The notes under the pieces were generated by a model. That model did not search any database. It was not told the DNA's origin and saw only the letters and a program-made list of their open reading frames with translations. 9,461 bases of DNA from Oscillospiraceae bacterium (lineage in GTDB: Bacteria > Bacillota > Clostridia > Oscillospirales > Ruminococcaceae). The first letter of the stretch is position 1. Every line of letters begins with the position of its first letter. The translations under genes and the position numbers were made by a program. Positions 1 through 5,867 of this stretch are shown here, one piece after another. The stretch is from contig JAAVIG010000198.1 in assembly GCA_014796735.1 (NCBI GenBank), forward strand, positions 1 to 9,461. The letters run 5' to 3'.

Positions 1-684
1 TACCGTCTCGGGAAATTCGGTAGGTATCTGTTTTTCCTCAATATAAGCTTTGACGGAAACCCGCGCAATATCGGAGCTGCCGAAAACCTCGGTAATGGTA
101 GCCACATGCTCCGAATGACGTTCGCCGCGCATTTTTATCTCAAAGCGCACCTTATCGCCCACTCTTACCGCCTGTTCACCGAAGCCCACTATCGTAAGCG
201 GAACGGGTGAAGAAAACGAGGAGGGCTGCAAACGTATCTCGCCGTTGTAATCCACCACTGTACCCGTAAGCATATTTGAGGAGAACTCCAGAACGGAGGT
301 GACAACAGCGGTCTGAGAACGGTTAAACTCGTCCTTGTCGGCAATTATCTTGACAAGCACCCTGTCTCCCGGCACCGCGCCGTGACAGTCCTTGCCCCTT
401 ACAAAAACCTCTTCCCCCTCCTCGCTGTCCTCTAATTTAACAAAACCGTGACTGCGCGCGGAGCGGGTAACAACACCCAAATGATATTTGTCGGGATTTT
501 TCAAGGAATAGCGAAGCTTGGAGTAGCCAAGCACCTTAAAGCGCTTCATATCCTCCAATTCCCTGCTTATTATCTTATTGTCCTTTTTCTTTCCGATCAA
601 TGAGATGATCTCGGGCTCGGTCAGCCCCTTTTCGCCCTTTTCATACAGTAAAACGAATATTTTTTCTCTGATGTCAACTCGCAT
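1..684 (-). CDS. rnr: Ribonuclease R, N-terminal part (runs off left edge)
   Basis: RNase R is a processive 3'-to-5' exoribonuclease that degrades structured RNA and works with tmRNA/SmpB in quality control. The frame is open from the start to base 1 (228 codons), so only the N-terminal region is visible. Counting from the ATG at 690: residues 1-65 resemble the winged-helix domain (LTEPEIISLI, ISRELEDMKR). Residues 70-115 are an OB/cold-shock-like domain with HGFVKLED, EEVFVRG and GAVPGDRVLVKI. Residues 140-205 fit a second OB domain, and EEKQIPTEFPETV marks the entry to the catalytic RNB domain, whose metal-binding aspartates lie outside the window. Start: AAAGGA sits 8 bases from the ATG at 684 but only 2 from the ATG at 690, so 684 is preferred; 690, or 708 with no clear ribosome site, remain possible. 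It lies downstream of secG, the common Firmicute order, but beyond a terminator. Confidence 0.9.
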   Translation of the reverse strand, partial: MRVDIREKIFVLLYEKGEKGLTEPEIISLIGKKKDNKIISRELEDMKRFKVLGYSKLRYSLKNPDKYHLGVVTRSARSHGFVKLEDSEEGEEVFVRGKDCHGAVPGDRVLVKIIADKDEFNRSQTAVVTSVLEFSSNMLTGTVVDYNGEIRLQPSSFSSPVPLTIVGFGEQAVRVGDKVRFEIKMRGERHSEHVATITEVFGSSDIARVSVKAYIEEKQIPTEFPETV

Positions 685-727
685 TTTCATTTCCTTTCGC
701 CGCCGCATGTTTATCTTTAATTTTTAC

Positions 728-751
728 AAAAAAGGGGCGAACCTTCGCCCC
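728..751 (-). terminator. Intrinsic terminator after secG
   Basis: Read on the minus strand, a GC-rich stem (GGGGCGA / TCGCCCC, 7 bp, 4-base loop) is followed directly by six T. It starts 16 bases after the secG stop codon and ends only about 40 bases before the rnr start, so it should uncouple or attenuate rnr transcription from secG. Confidence 0.85.
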
Positions 752-767
752 TGTAACTATTTTGTTT

Positions 768-1157
768 TTATTCGGCAGCCAACGTTGTTTCGTCAGCCGC
801 GGAGTTTTCTTCCGATGTCCCCTCGCCGCTGTCGTTCGCCTCATCGGCGGCTGTTGTTGTAATCGCGGGAGTGGTGGTAGTATTTGAAGAACCGCCGCTG
901 GATTTTCCCCAGCCGTAGATAGTGATAAGGTTAACAAGCAAAGCAACGATAAACACAACGACAGCCGCGCCCTTAGTCATCTTTGCAAGCTTAGCTTCCC
1001 TTGTTCTGCCCGAATTTTTCTGATAGTAGTTATCTCCGCTGGCTCCCGAAATGGTCTGGGACATACCCTGCTTGGAGTCCTGCATAAGTACTACAAGAAT
1101 AATGAATATACACGCCAAGATCAACAGTATTGCGGCAATTATCTCTAAAACTGACAT
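768..1157 (-). CDS. secG: Preprotein translocase subunit SecG with long acidic tail
   Basis: SecG is the small subunit of the SecYEG channel and assists SecA-driven export across the inner membrane. The 129-residue product has the expected two-helix hairpin: TM1 at residues 4-24 and TM2 at 63-82. Between them is the family-like loop with VVLMQDSKQGMSQTISGASG, then a basic stretch (RTREAKLAKMTK). Family members are usually about 70-85 residues; here residues 84-129 form an extra low-complexity tail rich in Thr, Ala, Asp and Glu with no basic residue after Lys85. GGAAGGAAGA lies 7 bases before the ATG, which supports this start. Upstream are two promoter-like sequences; downstream is a terminator and then rnr. 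The SecG call is secure; the tail's role is unknown. Confidence 0.93.
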   Translation of the reverse strand: MSVLEIIAAILLILACIFIILVVLMQDSKQGMSQTISGASGDNYYQKNSGRTREAKLAKMTKGAAVVVFIVALLVNLITIYGWGKSSGGSSNTTTTPAITTTAADEANDSGEGTSEENSAADETTLAAE

Positions 1158-1228
1158 TTAAAAATCTTCCTTCCTTTGGGGTCGACCGACTTTTCCGAGC
1201 CGTTCCCTCTTTTTTATTATTCTGTCCT

Positions 1229-1258
1229 ATTTTAAAAAGCTTTTGACAGTGTTGTCAA
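1229..1258 (-). promoter_or_regulatory. Proximal secG promoter candidate
   Basis: On the minus strand a perfect TTGACA (1258-1253) is followed after 18 bases by TAAAAT (1234-1229), five of six matches to the -10 consensus. This would start transcription about 65 bases before secG. Its -35 box lies inside the dyad at 1242-1259. Confidence 0.55.
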
Positions 1259-1259
1259 A
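1242..1259. promoter_or_regulatory. Dyad TTTGACA-N4-TGTCAAA in secG leader
   Basis: A perfect 7-bp inverted repeat with a 4-base spacer (GTGT on plus). It overlaps the -35 box of the proximal secG promoter and lies downstream of the distal one, where a bound repressor could act on both, or where the RNA could fold as a short hairpin. I could not match it to a known Firmicute operator. Confidence 0.4.
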
Positions 1260-1283
1260 GGTTTCCATATTGACACGAATTAT

Positions 1284-1312
1284 ATTATAGCACAGTTTTT
1301 CAAAAAAAGCAA
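1284..1312 (-). promoter_or_regulatory. Distal secG promoter candidate, extended -10
   Basis: On the minus strand TTGCTT (1312-1307), a 17-base spacer and a perfect TATAAT (1289-1284), preceded by TGC, an extended -10 element. The predicted transcript starts near 1277 and has a leader of about 120 bases before secG. Confidence 0.7.
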
Positions 1313-1408
1313 TACTTTTTTGAAAGATTTGGAATTTTAAAAAATATTAACGCAGCAAACAGTAAAATTTACCGAAAAGATGCGTATCGCACTTTATGTA
1401 AACACACT

Positions 1409-2461
1409 CTAATTTAACACACGCCAGCAAGCCTTGAGCATCGCAAACATCACATCGCACTTTACCGAGGTTTTCTTTCTCCAGTTCGGTTCTCTTCCTA
1501 TAATATGTCTGAAGCCTTGAAGCGCATCTTCGGGAATCATTTCCATAAAAGTATCTTCATCTAAAAGGCGCGCTAAAAGCTCATAGGTCTGAGTACTCTG
1601 TCTGACCCAGTCGGGAACGCCCGAAACCGCGCCGAGCCAAAAGCCGAAACAAAATTTATCCGGATTGTTCAGTATATTGTTTCGAAACTCATTTTCGGTA
1701 ATCGGTTTCAACGCGCCCCAATTATAGTTGAACGGACCCACAAAGCTGCCTCCGAACTCTTTGGGTTTGCGGAAGGTTATATGCTCGTCACATTCCATTA
1801 TCAATTCATAAGCGTGTTTGGCGGCGGCTTTGGCGGTCTTCATTTTTTCATCGCTTCTCCAGCTTTGGGTATTTTCAAGCAAGCCAATGTGATTTGCACC
1901 CGGAAATCTGGCTTTGGGCTTATAATACCGATGATTTTTGCCCTTTATGGAAAAATCGTCCACCGATGTGTAATCCAAAGCTGCCGACAGATGTTCAAAG
2001 GCAAGTGAGATTTCGTCGGCAAGGAGAGGATAATCCTCGGGATATTTTAACCATGATAAAATATCGGCAGTGACCGCTCGGTTTCCGCCTCTTCCGTCCG
2101 CGTCAAGTGCATCGCCCCCGTGAAACCAATTTTTGTGCTGTGAAGCAATCTCCAGAGTGGTCAATGCAGTTAGTGCCTGCTGAATACAAGGGGAATTGAT
2201 TTCCACACCCGCGTTCAGTAGTCCGCCGATATGACAGTCCATTCCGTCAATCCCGTGCAGCTCATGACCGAGCCACCCGTCGGGATATTGCGCCGACAAA
2301 TGCCTTTTAACATTGGTCTGCTGCAATATTTCCTCCTGCATTTTTTTCATAAAGGGCTCGTCAACGGGCGTTTTGAGCATATCTCTGTGAACAAGGTAGC
2401 GAGTGCTTACACAAGCGTTTTCAAGCAAAAATTCCGCATGCTTTTTTAAATTATACTCCAT
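1409..2461 (-). CDS. Protein of unknown function, possible alpha/alpha-toroid fold
   Basis: A 350-residue soluble protein with no signal peptide or membrane segment; I do not recognise a named family. It is rich in helices and in Trp/Gly/His-containing turns: DGWLGHELHG (61-70), MDCHIGGLL (74-82), NWFHGGDALDADGRGGN (111-127), RFPGANHIGLLENTQSW (185-201), FGGSFVGPFNYNWG (236-249) and CDVMFAMLKACW (335-346). Repeated helix-turn units with aromatic turns suggest the alpha/alpha-toroid fold of the prenyltransferase/squalene cyclase superfamily, but this is a resemblance, not a match. Cys76/His77, His114, Asp118/Asp120/Asp122 and His191 could be metal or catalytic residues. GGGAGGT lies 4 bases before the ATG. 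It has its own near-consensus promoter, divergent from azlC, and appears monocistronic. No convincing terminator is visible downstream. Confidence 0.85.
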   Translation of the reverse strand: MEYNLKKHAEFLLENACVSTRYLVHRDMLKTPVDEPFMKKMQEEILQQTNVKRHLSAQYPDGWLGHELHGIDGMDCHIGGLLNAGVEINSPCIQQALTALTTLEIASQHKNWFHGGDALDADGRGGNRAVTADILSWLKYPEDYPLLADEISLAFEHLSAALDYTSVDDFSIKGKNHRYYKPKARFPGANHIGLLENTQSWRSDEKMKTAKAAAKHAYELIMECDEHITFRKPKEFGGSFVGPFNYNWGALKPITENEFRNNILNNPDKFCFGFWLGAVSGVPDWVRQSTQTYELLARLLDEDTFMEMIPEDALQGFRHIIGREPNWRKKTSVKCDVMFAMLKACWRVLN

Positions 2462-2496
2462 AAGACCTCCCGGGTTTGAAAGAATTGTTTATATGA

Positions 2497-2525
2497 ATTA
2501 TACCATTTTCGCTTAATCGGGTCAA
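2497..2525 (-). promoter_or_regulatory. Strong promoter for the 350-residue protein
   Basis: On the minus strand TTGACC (2525-2520), exactly 17 bases, then a perfect TATAAT (2502-2497) preceded by TGG, giving an extended -10. The predicted start is near 2490, with a leader of about 30 bases. It is one of the two best promoter matches in the window. Confidence 0.85.
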
Positions 2526-2551
2526 GCTGCCATACCGCAATAACTTAAAAT

Positions 2552-2580
2552 TTGCATTTTCAGAGAAAATATGTTATCAT
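2552..2580 (+). promoter_or_regulatory. azlC promoter
   Basis: TTGCAT (2552-2557), a 17-base spacer and TATCAT (2575-2580, five of six) preceded by TGT, an extended -10. Transcription would begin near 2587, about 28 bases before azlC. The TTG at 2552 opens the longer azlC frame but falls in the -35 box, which argues against it as a start codon. Confidence 0.65.
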
Positions 2581-2597
2581 TATACCGATATTTCCCA

Positions 2598-2618
2598 ATG
2601 AAAGGACTTTCCCAATGA
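2598..2618 (+). other. Six-codon upstream reading frame overlapping azlC start
   Basis: ATG at 2598 opens a frame reading M-K-G-L-S-Q and stops at the TGA at 2616-2618, which overlaps the azlC ATG (2615-2617) as ATGA. No good ribosome site precedes it. The azlC ribosome site AAAGGA lies inside it. It may be a chance by-product of a 13-bp direct repeat, TTTCCCAATGAAA, at 2591-2603 and 2608-2620. Confidence 0.25.
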
Positions 2619-3310
2619 AAACGGACTTTTTCAGAGGCTTAAGACACGGCATACCCATAGCCTTAGGCTACATTTCGGTATCCTTTGGCTTCGGAATAAT
2701 GGCGGTACGCGCCGGCTTATCCCCCTTAGCGGCGGTAATGATCTCGGTAACGAACCTGACCTCTGCGGGACAGGCGGCGGGCGTTTCCGTTATAGCGGCG
2801 GGAGGAACGCTTATAGAAATGGCTGCCACCCAGTTTGTAATAAATATCCGCTACTCCCTTATGGGCTTTTCCCTGTCCCAAAAGCTTGATCATAAATTTA
2901 ACACTCCGCACCGAATGGCTGCGGCTTTCGGAATTACCGACGAGATATTTGCCGTAGCCTCCGCACAGCCCCACGAGCTCTCCCCCTCCTACATGTACGG
3001 TCTTATTTTCGCGGGATTTTCGGGCTGGAGCCTCGGAACTCTTTTCGGAGCATTGGCGGGACAGGTTCTGCCCCAGATGCTGACAGACGCTATGGGCTTG
3101 GTGCTTTACGGCATGTTTCTGGCGATAATCATTCCCCCCGCAAAAAAGAAAAAAAGCGTTCTGACGGTGATACTTATTGCGGCGGGACTGTCGGTGCTTT
3201 TTAAATACGCGCTTACCTTTGTAAGCGGAGGCTTTGCCGTAATAATCAGCGGTATAATCGCTTCCGCCGTGGCTGCGGTGCTGTTTCCCGTAAAGGACGG
3301 TGAAGTATGA
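2615..3310 (+). CDS. azlC: Branched-chain amino acid exporter large subunit, AzlC family
   Basis: AzlC is the larger membrane subunit of the AzlCD pair, which exports branched-chain amino acids and their toxic analogues in Bacillus; it sits in the cytoplasmic membrane. From this start the protein has 231 residues, the family's usual size. Family-like features are FFRGLRHGIPIALGY near the N-terminus, the TNLTSAGQAAG segment (46-56) where relatives carry a conserved AGxxQ motif, and INIRYSLMG (77-85), the conserved N-x-RY-x-L-M element. Hydrophobic helices cover roughly 12-30, 36-60, 129-150, 156-175, 181-197 and 204-224. The ATG at 2615 has AAAGGA 8 bases upstream; a frame extending to a TTG at 2552 would begin in the promoter. 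The stop overlaps the start of azlD. The family call is firm; the exact substrate is inferred. Confidence 0.93.
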   Translation: MKTDFFRGLRHGIPIALGYISVSFGFGIMAVRAGLSPLAAVMISVTNLTSAGQAAGVSVIAAGGTLIEMAATQFVINIRYSLMGFSLSQKLDHKFNTPHRMAAAFGITDEIFAVASAQPHELSPSYMYGLIFAGFSGWSLGTLFGALAGQVLPQMLTDAMGLVLYGMFLAIIIPPAKKKKSVLTVILIAAGLSVLFKYALTFVSGGFAVIISGIIASAVAAVLFPVKDGEV

Positions 3311-3606
3311 GCATTGCTATTTATATAGGTGTAATGGCTTTGGTCACTTACTTGGTAAGAGTCATCCCCTTTACGGTTTTCCGCAAAAAAATAAGATCCC
3401 GATTCCTGAAAAGCTTTCTTTATTACATACCCTATGCGATACTGAGCGCCATGACTATCCCCGCAATTTTCTATTCCACGGGTAATATTATTACCGCCGC
3501 GGTTGGAACTGTCATAGCCGTTGTTCTCGCTTACCTTGACCTGCCGCTTATAATAGTAGCGCTTGCGGCTTCCGCAGGGGCTTTAATAACCGACCTGATA
3601 ATTTGA
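3307..3606 (+). CDS. azlD: Branched-chain amino acid exporter small subunit, AzlD family
   Basis: AzlD is the small hydrophobic partner of AzlC, needed for branched-chain amino acid export. The 99-residue product is almost entirely membrane: helices at about 3-20, 38-58 and 61-97 (probably two). Family-like elements are TYLVRVIPFTVF (14-25), with the conserved Arg before a Pro, and FLYYIPYAILSAMTIPAIF (37-55). The start codon overlaps the azlC stop (ATGA at 3307-3310), so translation is probably coupled; no separate strong ribosome site is needed. The two-gene pairing in order C-D supports both calls. Confidence 0.93.
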   Translation: MSIAIYIGVMALVTYLVRVIPFTVFRKKIRSRFLKSFLYYIPYAILSAMTIPAIFYSTGNIITAAVGTVIAVVLAYLDLPLIIVALAASAGALITDLII

Positions 3607-3642
3607 GCACGTTCTCTTAAAATAAAATAAGGAGAGAAAAAA

Positions 3643-4005
3643 ATGTTATTCTTTAAGAAAAAGCAAAAAGAGGAAGCGGCGGAGGACAACACCGCAAGGC
3701 TTGCCAAAACGCTCCCCCGCACAAAAAAGGTACAGTTTTGCCATTCAAAGCCGCAGGAGCTTGAAAAAGCGCTGAATGAGGACATAAACGCGGTGCTCAC
3801 ATTCGAGCCGGTCAATTACTATGCGGAAAAAAACAGATTTTGGCAATGCGTATTTTTCTTTGACGATGAGTATAATAATATAGTAATGCGGTTTGAACTG
3901 TTTGAAAACGACCGAAAGATATACGGCGGAAAATACAGACGTATAGAAAAAGAGCTTTACGCTAAAATTTTGCTTAAATTCGGGCAAAGAGCCGAATTTA
4001 TGTAG
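3643..4005 (+). CDS. Small hypothetical cytosolic protein
   Basis: A 120-residue protein I do not recognise. It has a strong ribosome site (AAGGAGA, 7 bases before the ATG) and starts 36 bases after azlD, so it is probably cotranscribed with azlCD. There is no signal peptide or membrane helix. The first 30 residues are highly charged and probably disordered (KKKQKEEAAEDN). Residues 45-120 look like a compact alpha/beta domain with aromatic strands (NRFWQCVFFFDDEY, MRFELFENDRKIYGGKY) and a C-terminal helix ELYAKILLKFG. Two Cys (48 in the wider N-terminal half, then one in the WQC segment) do not form a motif. It is real on the basis of its ribosome site, length and protein-like composition; its function is unknown. 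Confidence 0.75.
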   Translation: MLFFKKKQKEEAAEDNTARLAKTLPRTKKVQFCHSKPQELEKALNEDINAVLTFEPVNYYAEKNRFWQCVFFFDDEYNNIVMRFELFENDRKIYGGKYRRIEKELYAKILLKFGQRAEFM

Positions 4006-4098
4006 TCCAAACAGCACATATAAATTATGTAAACGATTTTATGATGTTCATATTTTAATTGTGGCAGGCTTGATTTACAAAGCTTCAAAATTTTTTGA

Positions 4099-4114
4099 CA
4101 ATTTGCACAAATTG
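4099..4114. promoter_or_regulatory. Palindrome copy 1, possible operator
   Basis: CAATTTG-CA-CAAATTG, perfect 7-bp arms with a 2-base centre. It overlaps a TTGACA (4095-4100) that has no -10 partner. It shares AATTTGNACAAATTGC with the copy at 4249, centre-to-centre about 149 bp, close to a whole number of helical turns. Confidence 0.5.
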
Positions 4115-4248
4115 CGCCTTAAGCTTGCAGAAAGCTGTAAAGCGTTTTTATTAAAGGGTTTCCGCGATTAACTTTTTAGGTAAATTTTAAATATTCAAGC
4201 AAAAACCCTTGAAGAAATATTGTTAATTGTTACAAATTCATAACTAAA

Positions 4249-4264
4249 AATTTGAACAAATTGC
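4249..4264. promoter_or_regulatory. Palindrome copy 2, next to the sugar operon promoter
   Basis: AATTTG-AA-CAAATT followed by GC, matching copy 1 at all but the central base of AATTTGNACAAATTGC. It ends 4 bases upstream of the -35 box, centred near -48, a usual position for an activator; repression by looping to copy 1 is also possible. A half-site ACAAATT lies at 4232-4238. Confidence 0.5.
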
Positions 4265-4267
4265 ATA

Positions 4268-4296
4268 TTGCCACAAGTTACCAATTTATGTATAAT
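4268..4296 (+). promoter_or_regulatory. Promoter of the sugar ABC operon
   Basis: TTGCCA (4268-4273, five of six), a 17-base spacer and a perfect TATAAT (4291-4296). The predicted start near 4303 gives a leader of about 130 bases, which is unusually long and structured. The AT-rich interval 4006-4433 holds no gene on either strand that I can support. Confidence 0.85.
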
Positions 4297-4306
4297 TTAA
4301 GTTACA

Positions 4307-4383
4307 GAAAACGGACAGATAAAGTGCTGTTTTCACATTAAAAAACGTTTTTTAATGTCTCCCTCACCGCAGGCGAGGGAGAC
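4307..4383 (+). promoter_or_regulatory. Structured 5' leader: three contiguous hairpins
   Basis: Three inverted repeats follow one another without gaps in the untranslated leader. Hairpin 1 is GAAAAC/GTTTTC (4307-4312, 4329-4334). Hairpin 2 is a perfect 24-base palindrome at 4335-4358 with AACGTT at its centre. Hairpin 3 is GTCTCCCTC/GAGGGAGAC (4357-4365, 4375-4383) with a possible CC/GG inner stem. Hairpins 2 and 3 share two bases. No T-tract follows, so it is not a simple terminator. It may stabilise the mRNA, act as a cis-regulatory RNA, or be a dispersed intergenic repeat. Confidence 0.5.
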
Positions 4384-4433
4384 AGGAAGAATGTTAAGAA
4401 AATAACAGGTAAAGAGAATTTTAGGAGGACATG

Positions 4434-5783
4434 ATGAAGAAGAAACTGATCTCAATTTTCCTTGCGGCTGCAATGACATTGTCATTTGCGGGCTGCTCAC
4501 AGGAAAGCGACGGCGGCAGCGAAAACAATAATAATAACAGCAACAATTCCGCGAACAACGGCGGCGAAAACACAGATAATCAAGGCGGCGGCGCGGCTTC
4601 CGGCGAAACCATCACCCTCAGAGTATGGGGCGGTGAGGAAGACCAGGCTTTGCTTGCCGAACTGGTAGACGACTTCAAGGCGGCTCATCCCGACCAGAGC
4701 TTTGATATTCAGGTAGGCGTTGAATCCGAGTCTACCGCTAAGGACACCGTACTGACCGATATTTCGGCGGCTGCCGATGTATTCGCTTTTGCAAGTGACC
4801 AGCTTGCTTCTCTTGTAAGAGCAAACGCTCTTGCAAATATCGACAGCATGAGCGATGTTCTTTCCGCTTATTCCGGCAAATCCGTTGCAGACGTTAAGTC
4901 TGCCAACAGTGCCGGTACGATCAGCACCGCCACATACAAGGATACCCTTTACGCTTTCCCCATGAGCGGCGGCAACAACTACTTCCTTTATTATGACGCA
5001 AACGTTCTTTCCGAAGATGACGTTAAATCCTGGGACTCCATGCTTACAAAAGCACAGCAGGGCGGCAAGCAGGTAGGCATGACCTTGGCTTCCGGCTGGT
5101 ATCTCGCAAGCTTCTTTATGGGCGCTGGCTTTACCGCTTCCACCAATGAGGACGGCACCACAAACTGTGACTGGAACGGCACCTCTGCCGACGGTTACAC
5201 CGGCGTACAGGTAGTTGAAAGCATTCTCGGCATTACCAACAACTCCTCTTTCCTCGCTGTTGCTGACGGCGACCTTTCCAATCAGATCGCTTCCGGCAAT
5301 GTTTGCGCGATAGTTGACGGTACTTGGGACGCAGATGCCGCACAGGCAGCCTTCGGCGACGGTTACAGAGCGACCAAGCTCCCCACCTTCACCTGCAACG
5401 GCAACCAGCTTCAGCAGTACGCCTTCACAGGCTCCAAGCTTATCGGCGTTAACGCTTTGAGCGAAAACGTAGGCTGGGCGACCGTTCTTGCCGAGTTCCT
5501 CACCAACGAGGCTTCTCAGAACAAGCGTTTCGATCAGAGACAGCTTTCTCCTTCCAACATCAATGCTGCGTCACGTGACGAAGTTAAGGCAAACGTTGCC
5601 GGTGCGGCTTCCATTGCTCAGGACAGCTTCGGTGCTGTTCAGGACGTTGGCGAAAAGTTCTGGGATCCTACCAAGACTCTCGGCGAGCTTTGCGCACAGA
5701 AGCAGCTTGAAATCGGCGACACAGCAGGCATTCAGGCGTCTCTTGACACCGCTGTTGAAGGTATTACCGCGGCAATTTCTTAA
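4434..5783 (+). CDS. Carbohydrate ABC transporter substrate-binding lipoprotein (MalE-like)
   Basis: This is the extracellular sugar-capturing component of an ABC importer, anchored in the membrane by lipid. The N-terminus is a lipoprotein signal: MKKKL, a hydrophobic core and FAGC with Cys21 as the acylated residue. A low-complexity Asn/Gly/Ser linker (about 22-56) precedes a family 1 solute-binding domain: TITLRVWGGEEDQALLAELVDDFKA, AADVFAFASDQLASLVRANALAN, YAFPMSGGNNYFLYYDA and, later, IVDGTWDADAAQAAFG and LIGVNALSENVGWATVLAEFLTN. The 449-residue length is normal. AGGAGG lies 5 bases from the ATG at 4434 and only 2 from the ATG at 4431, so 4434 is preferred. It heads the operon with two downstream permeases; a terminator after it should raise its level above theirs. 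A maltodextrin-type ligand is inferred from the permeases only. Confidence 0.92.
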   Translation: MKKKLISIFLAAAMTLSFAGCSQESDGGSENNNNNSNNSANNGGENTDNQGGGAASGETITLRVWGGEEDQALLAELVDDFKAAHPDQSFDIQVGVESESTAKDTVLTDISAAADVFAFASDQLASLVRANALANIDSMSDVLSAYSGKSVADVKSANSAGTISTATYKDTLYAFPMSGGNNYFLYYDANVLSEDDVKSWDSMLTKAQQGGKQVGMTLASGWYLASFFMGAGFTASTNEDGTTNCDWNGTSADGYTGVQVVESILGITNNSSFLAVADGDLSNQIASGNVCAIVDGTWDADAAQAAFGDGYRATKLPTFTCNGNQLQQYAFTGSKLIGVNALSENVGWATVLAEFLTNEASQNKRFDQRQLSPSNINAASRDEVKANVAGAASIAQDSFGAVQDVGEKFWDPTKTLGELCAQKQLEIGDTAGIQASLDTAVEGITAAIS

Positions 5784-5867
5784 GTCTTGATAATATTCTA
5801 AGTCTTGATTTTAACTCACAGCTTACGTTTTATTTCGCAGGTCAATGAGCTGAAACAATCCATCATC

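Noticed and set aside
578..958. Open frames on both strands over the rnr/secG junction
   Set aside because: They are overlapping frames of the better-supported rnr and secG genes, without ribosome sites or family resemblance.
1379..1400. Hairpin TGCG-ATA-CGCA after the 350-residue gene as a terminator
   Set aside because: The stem has only four pairs and the T run is short and interrupted.
2552..2614. Longer azlC starting from TTG at 2552
   Set aside because: The TTG is part of the -35 box, the extra 21 residues do not look like the family, and the ATG at 2615 has a properly spaced ribosome site.
4027..4041. cre-like site ATGTAAACGATTTTA (CcpA catabolite control)
   Set aside because: It has one mismatch to the loose cre consensus, but lies about 260 bp upstream of the sugar operon start and just after the preceding gene, too far for ordinary control; a single weak match in AT-rich DNA is expected by chance.
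4095..4123. TTGACA at 4095 as a second promoter for the sugar operon
   Set aside because: The -35 is perfect, but no acceptable -10 lies 16-18 bases downstream (CTTAAG at best).
4154..4210. Inverted repeat AAGGGTTT / AAACCCTT
   Set aside because: The 8-bp arms are 41 bases apart in AT-rich DNA; no gene boundary or T-tract gives it a role.
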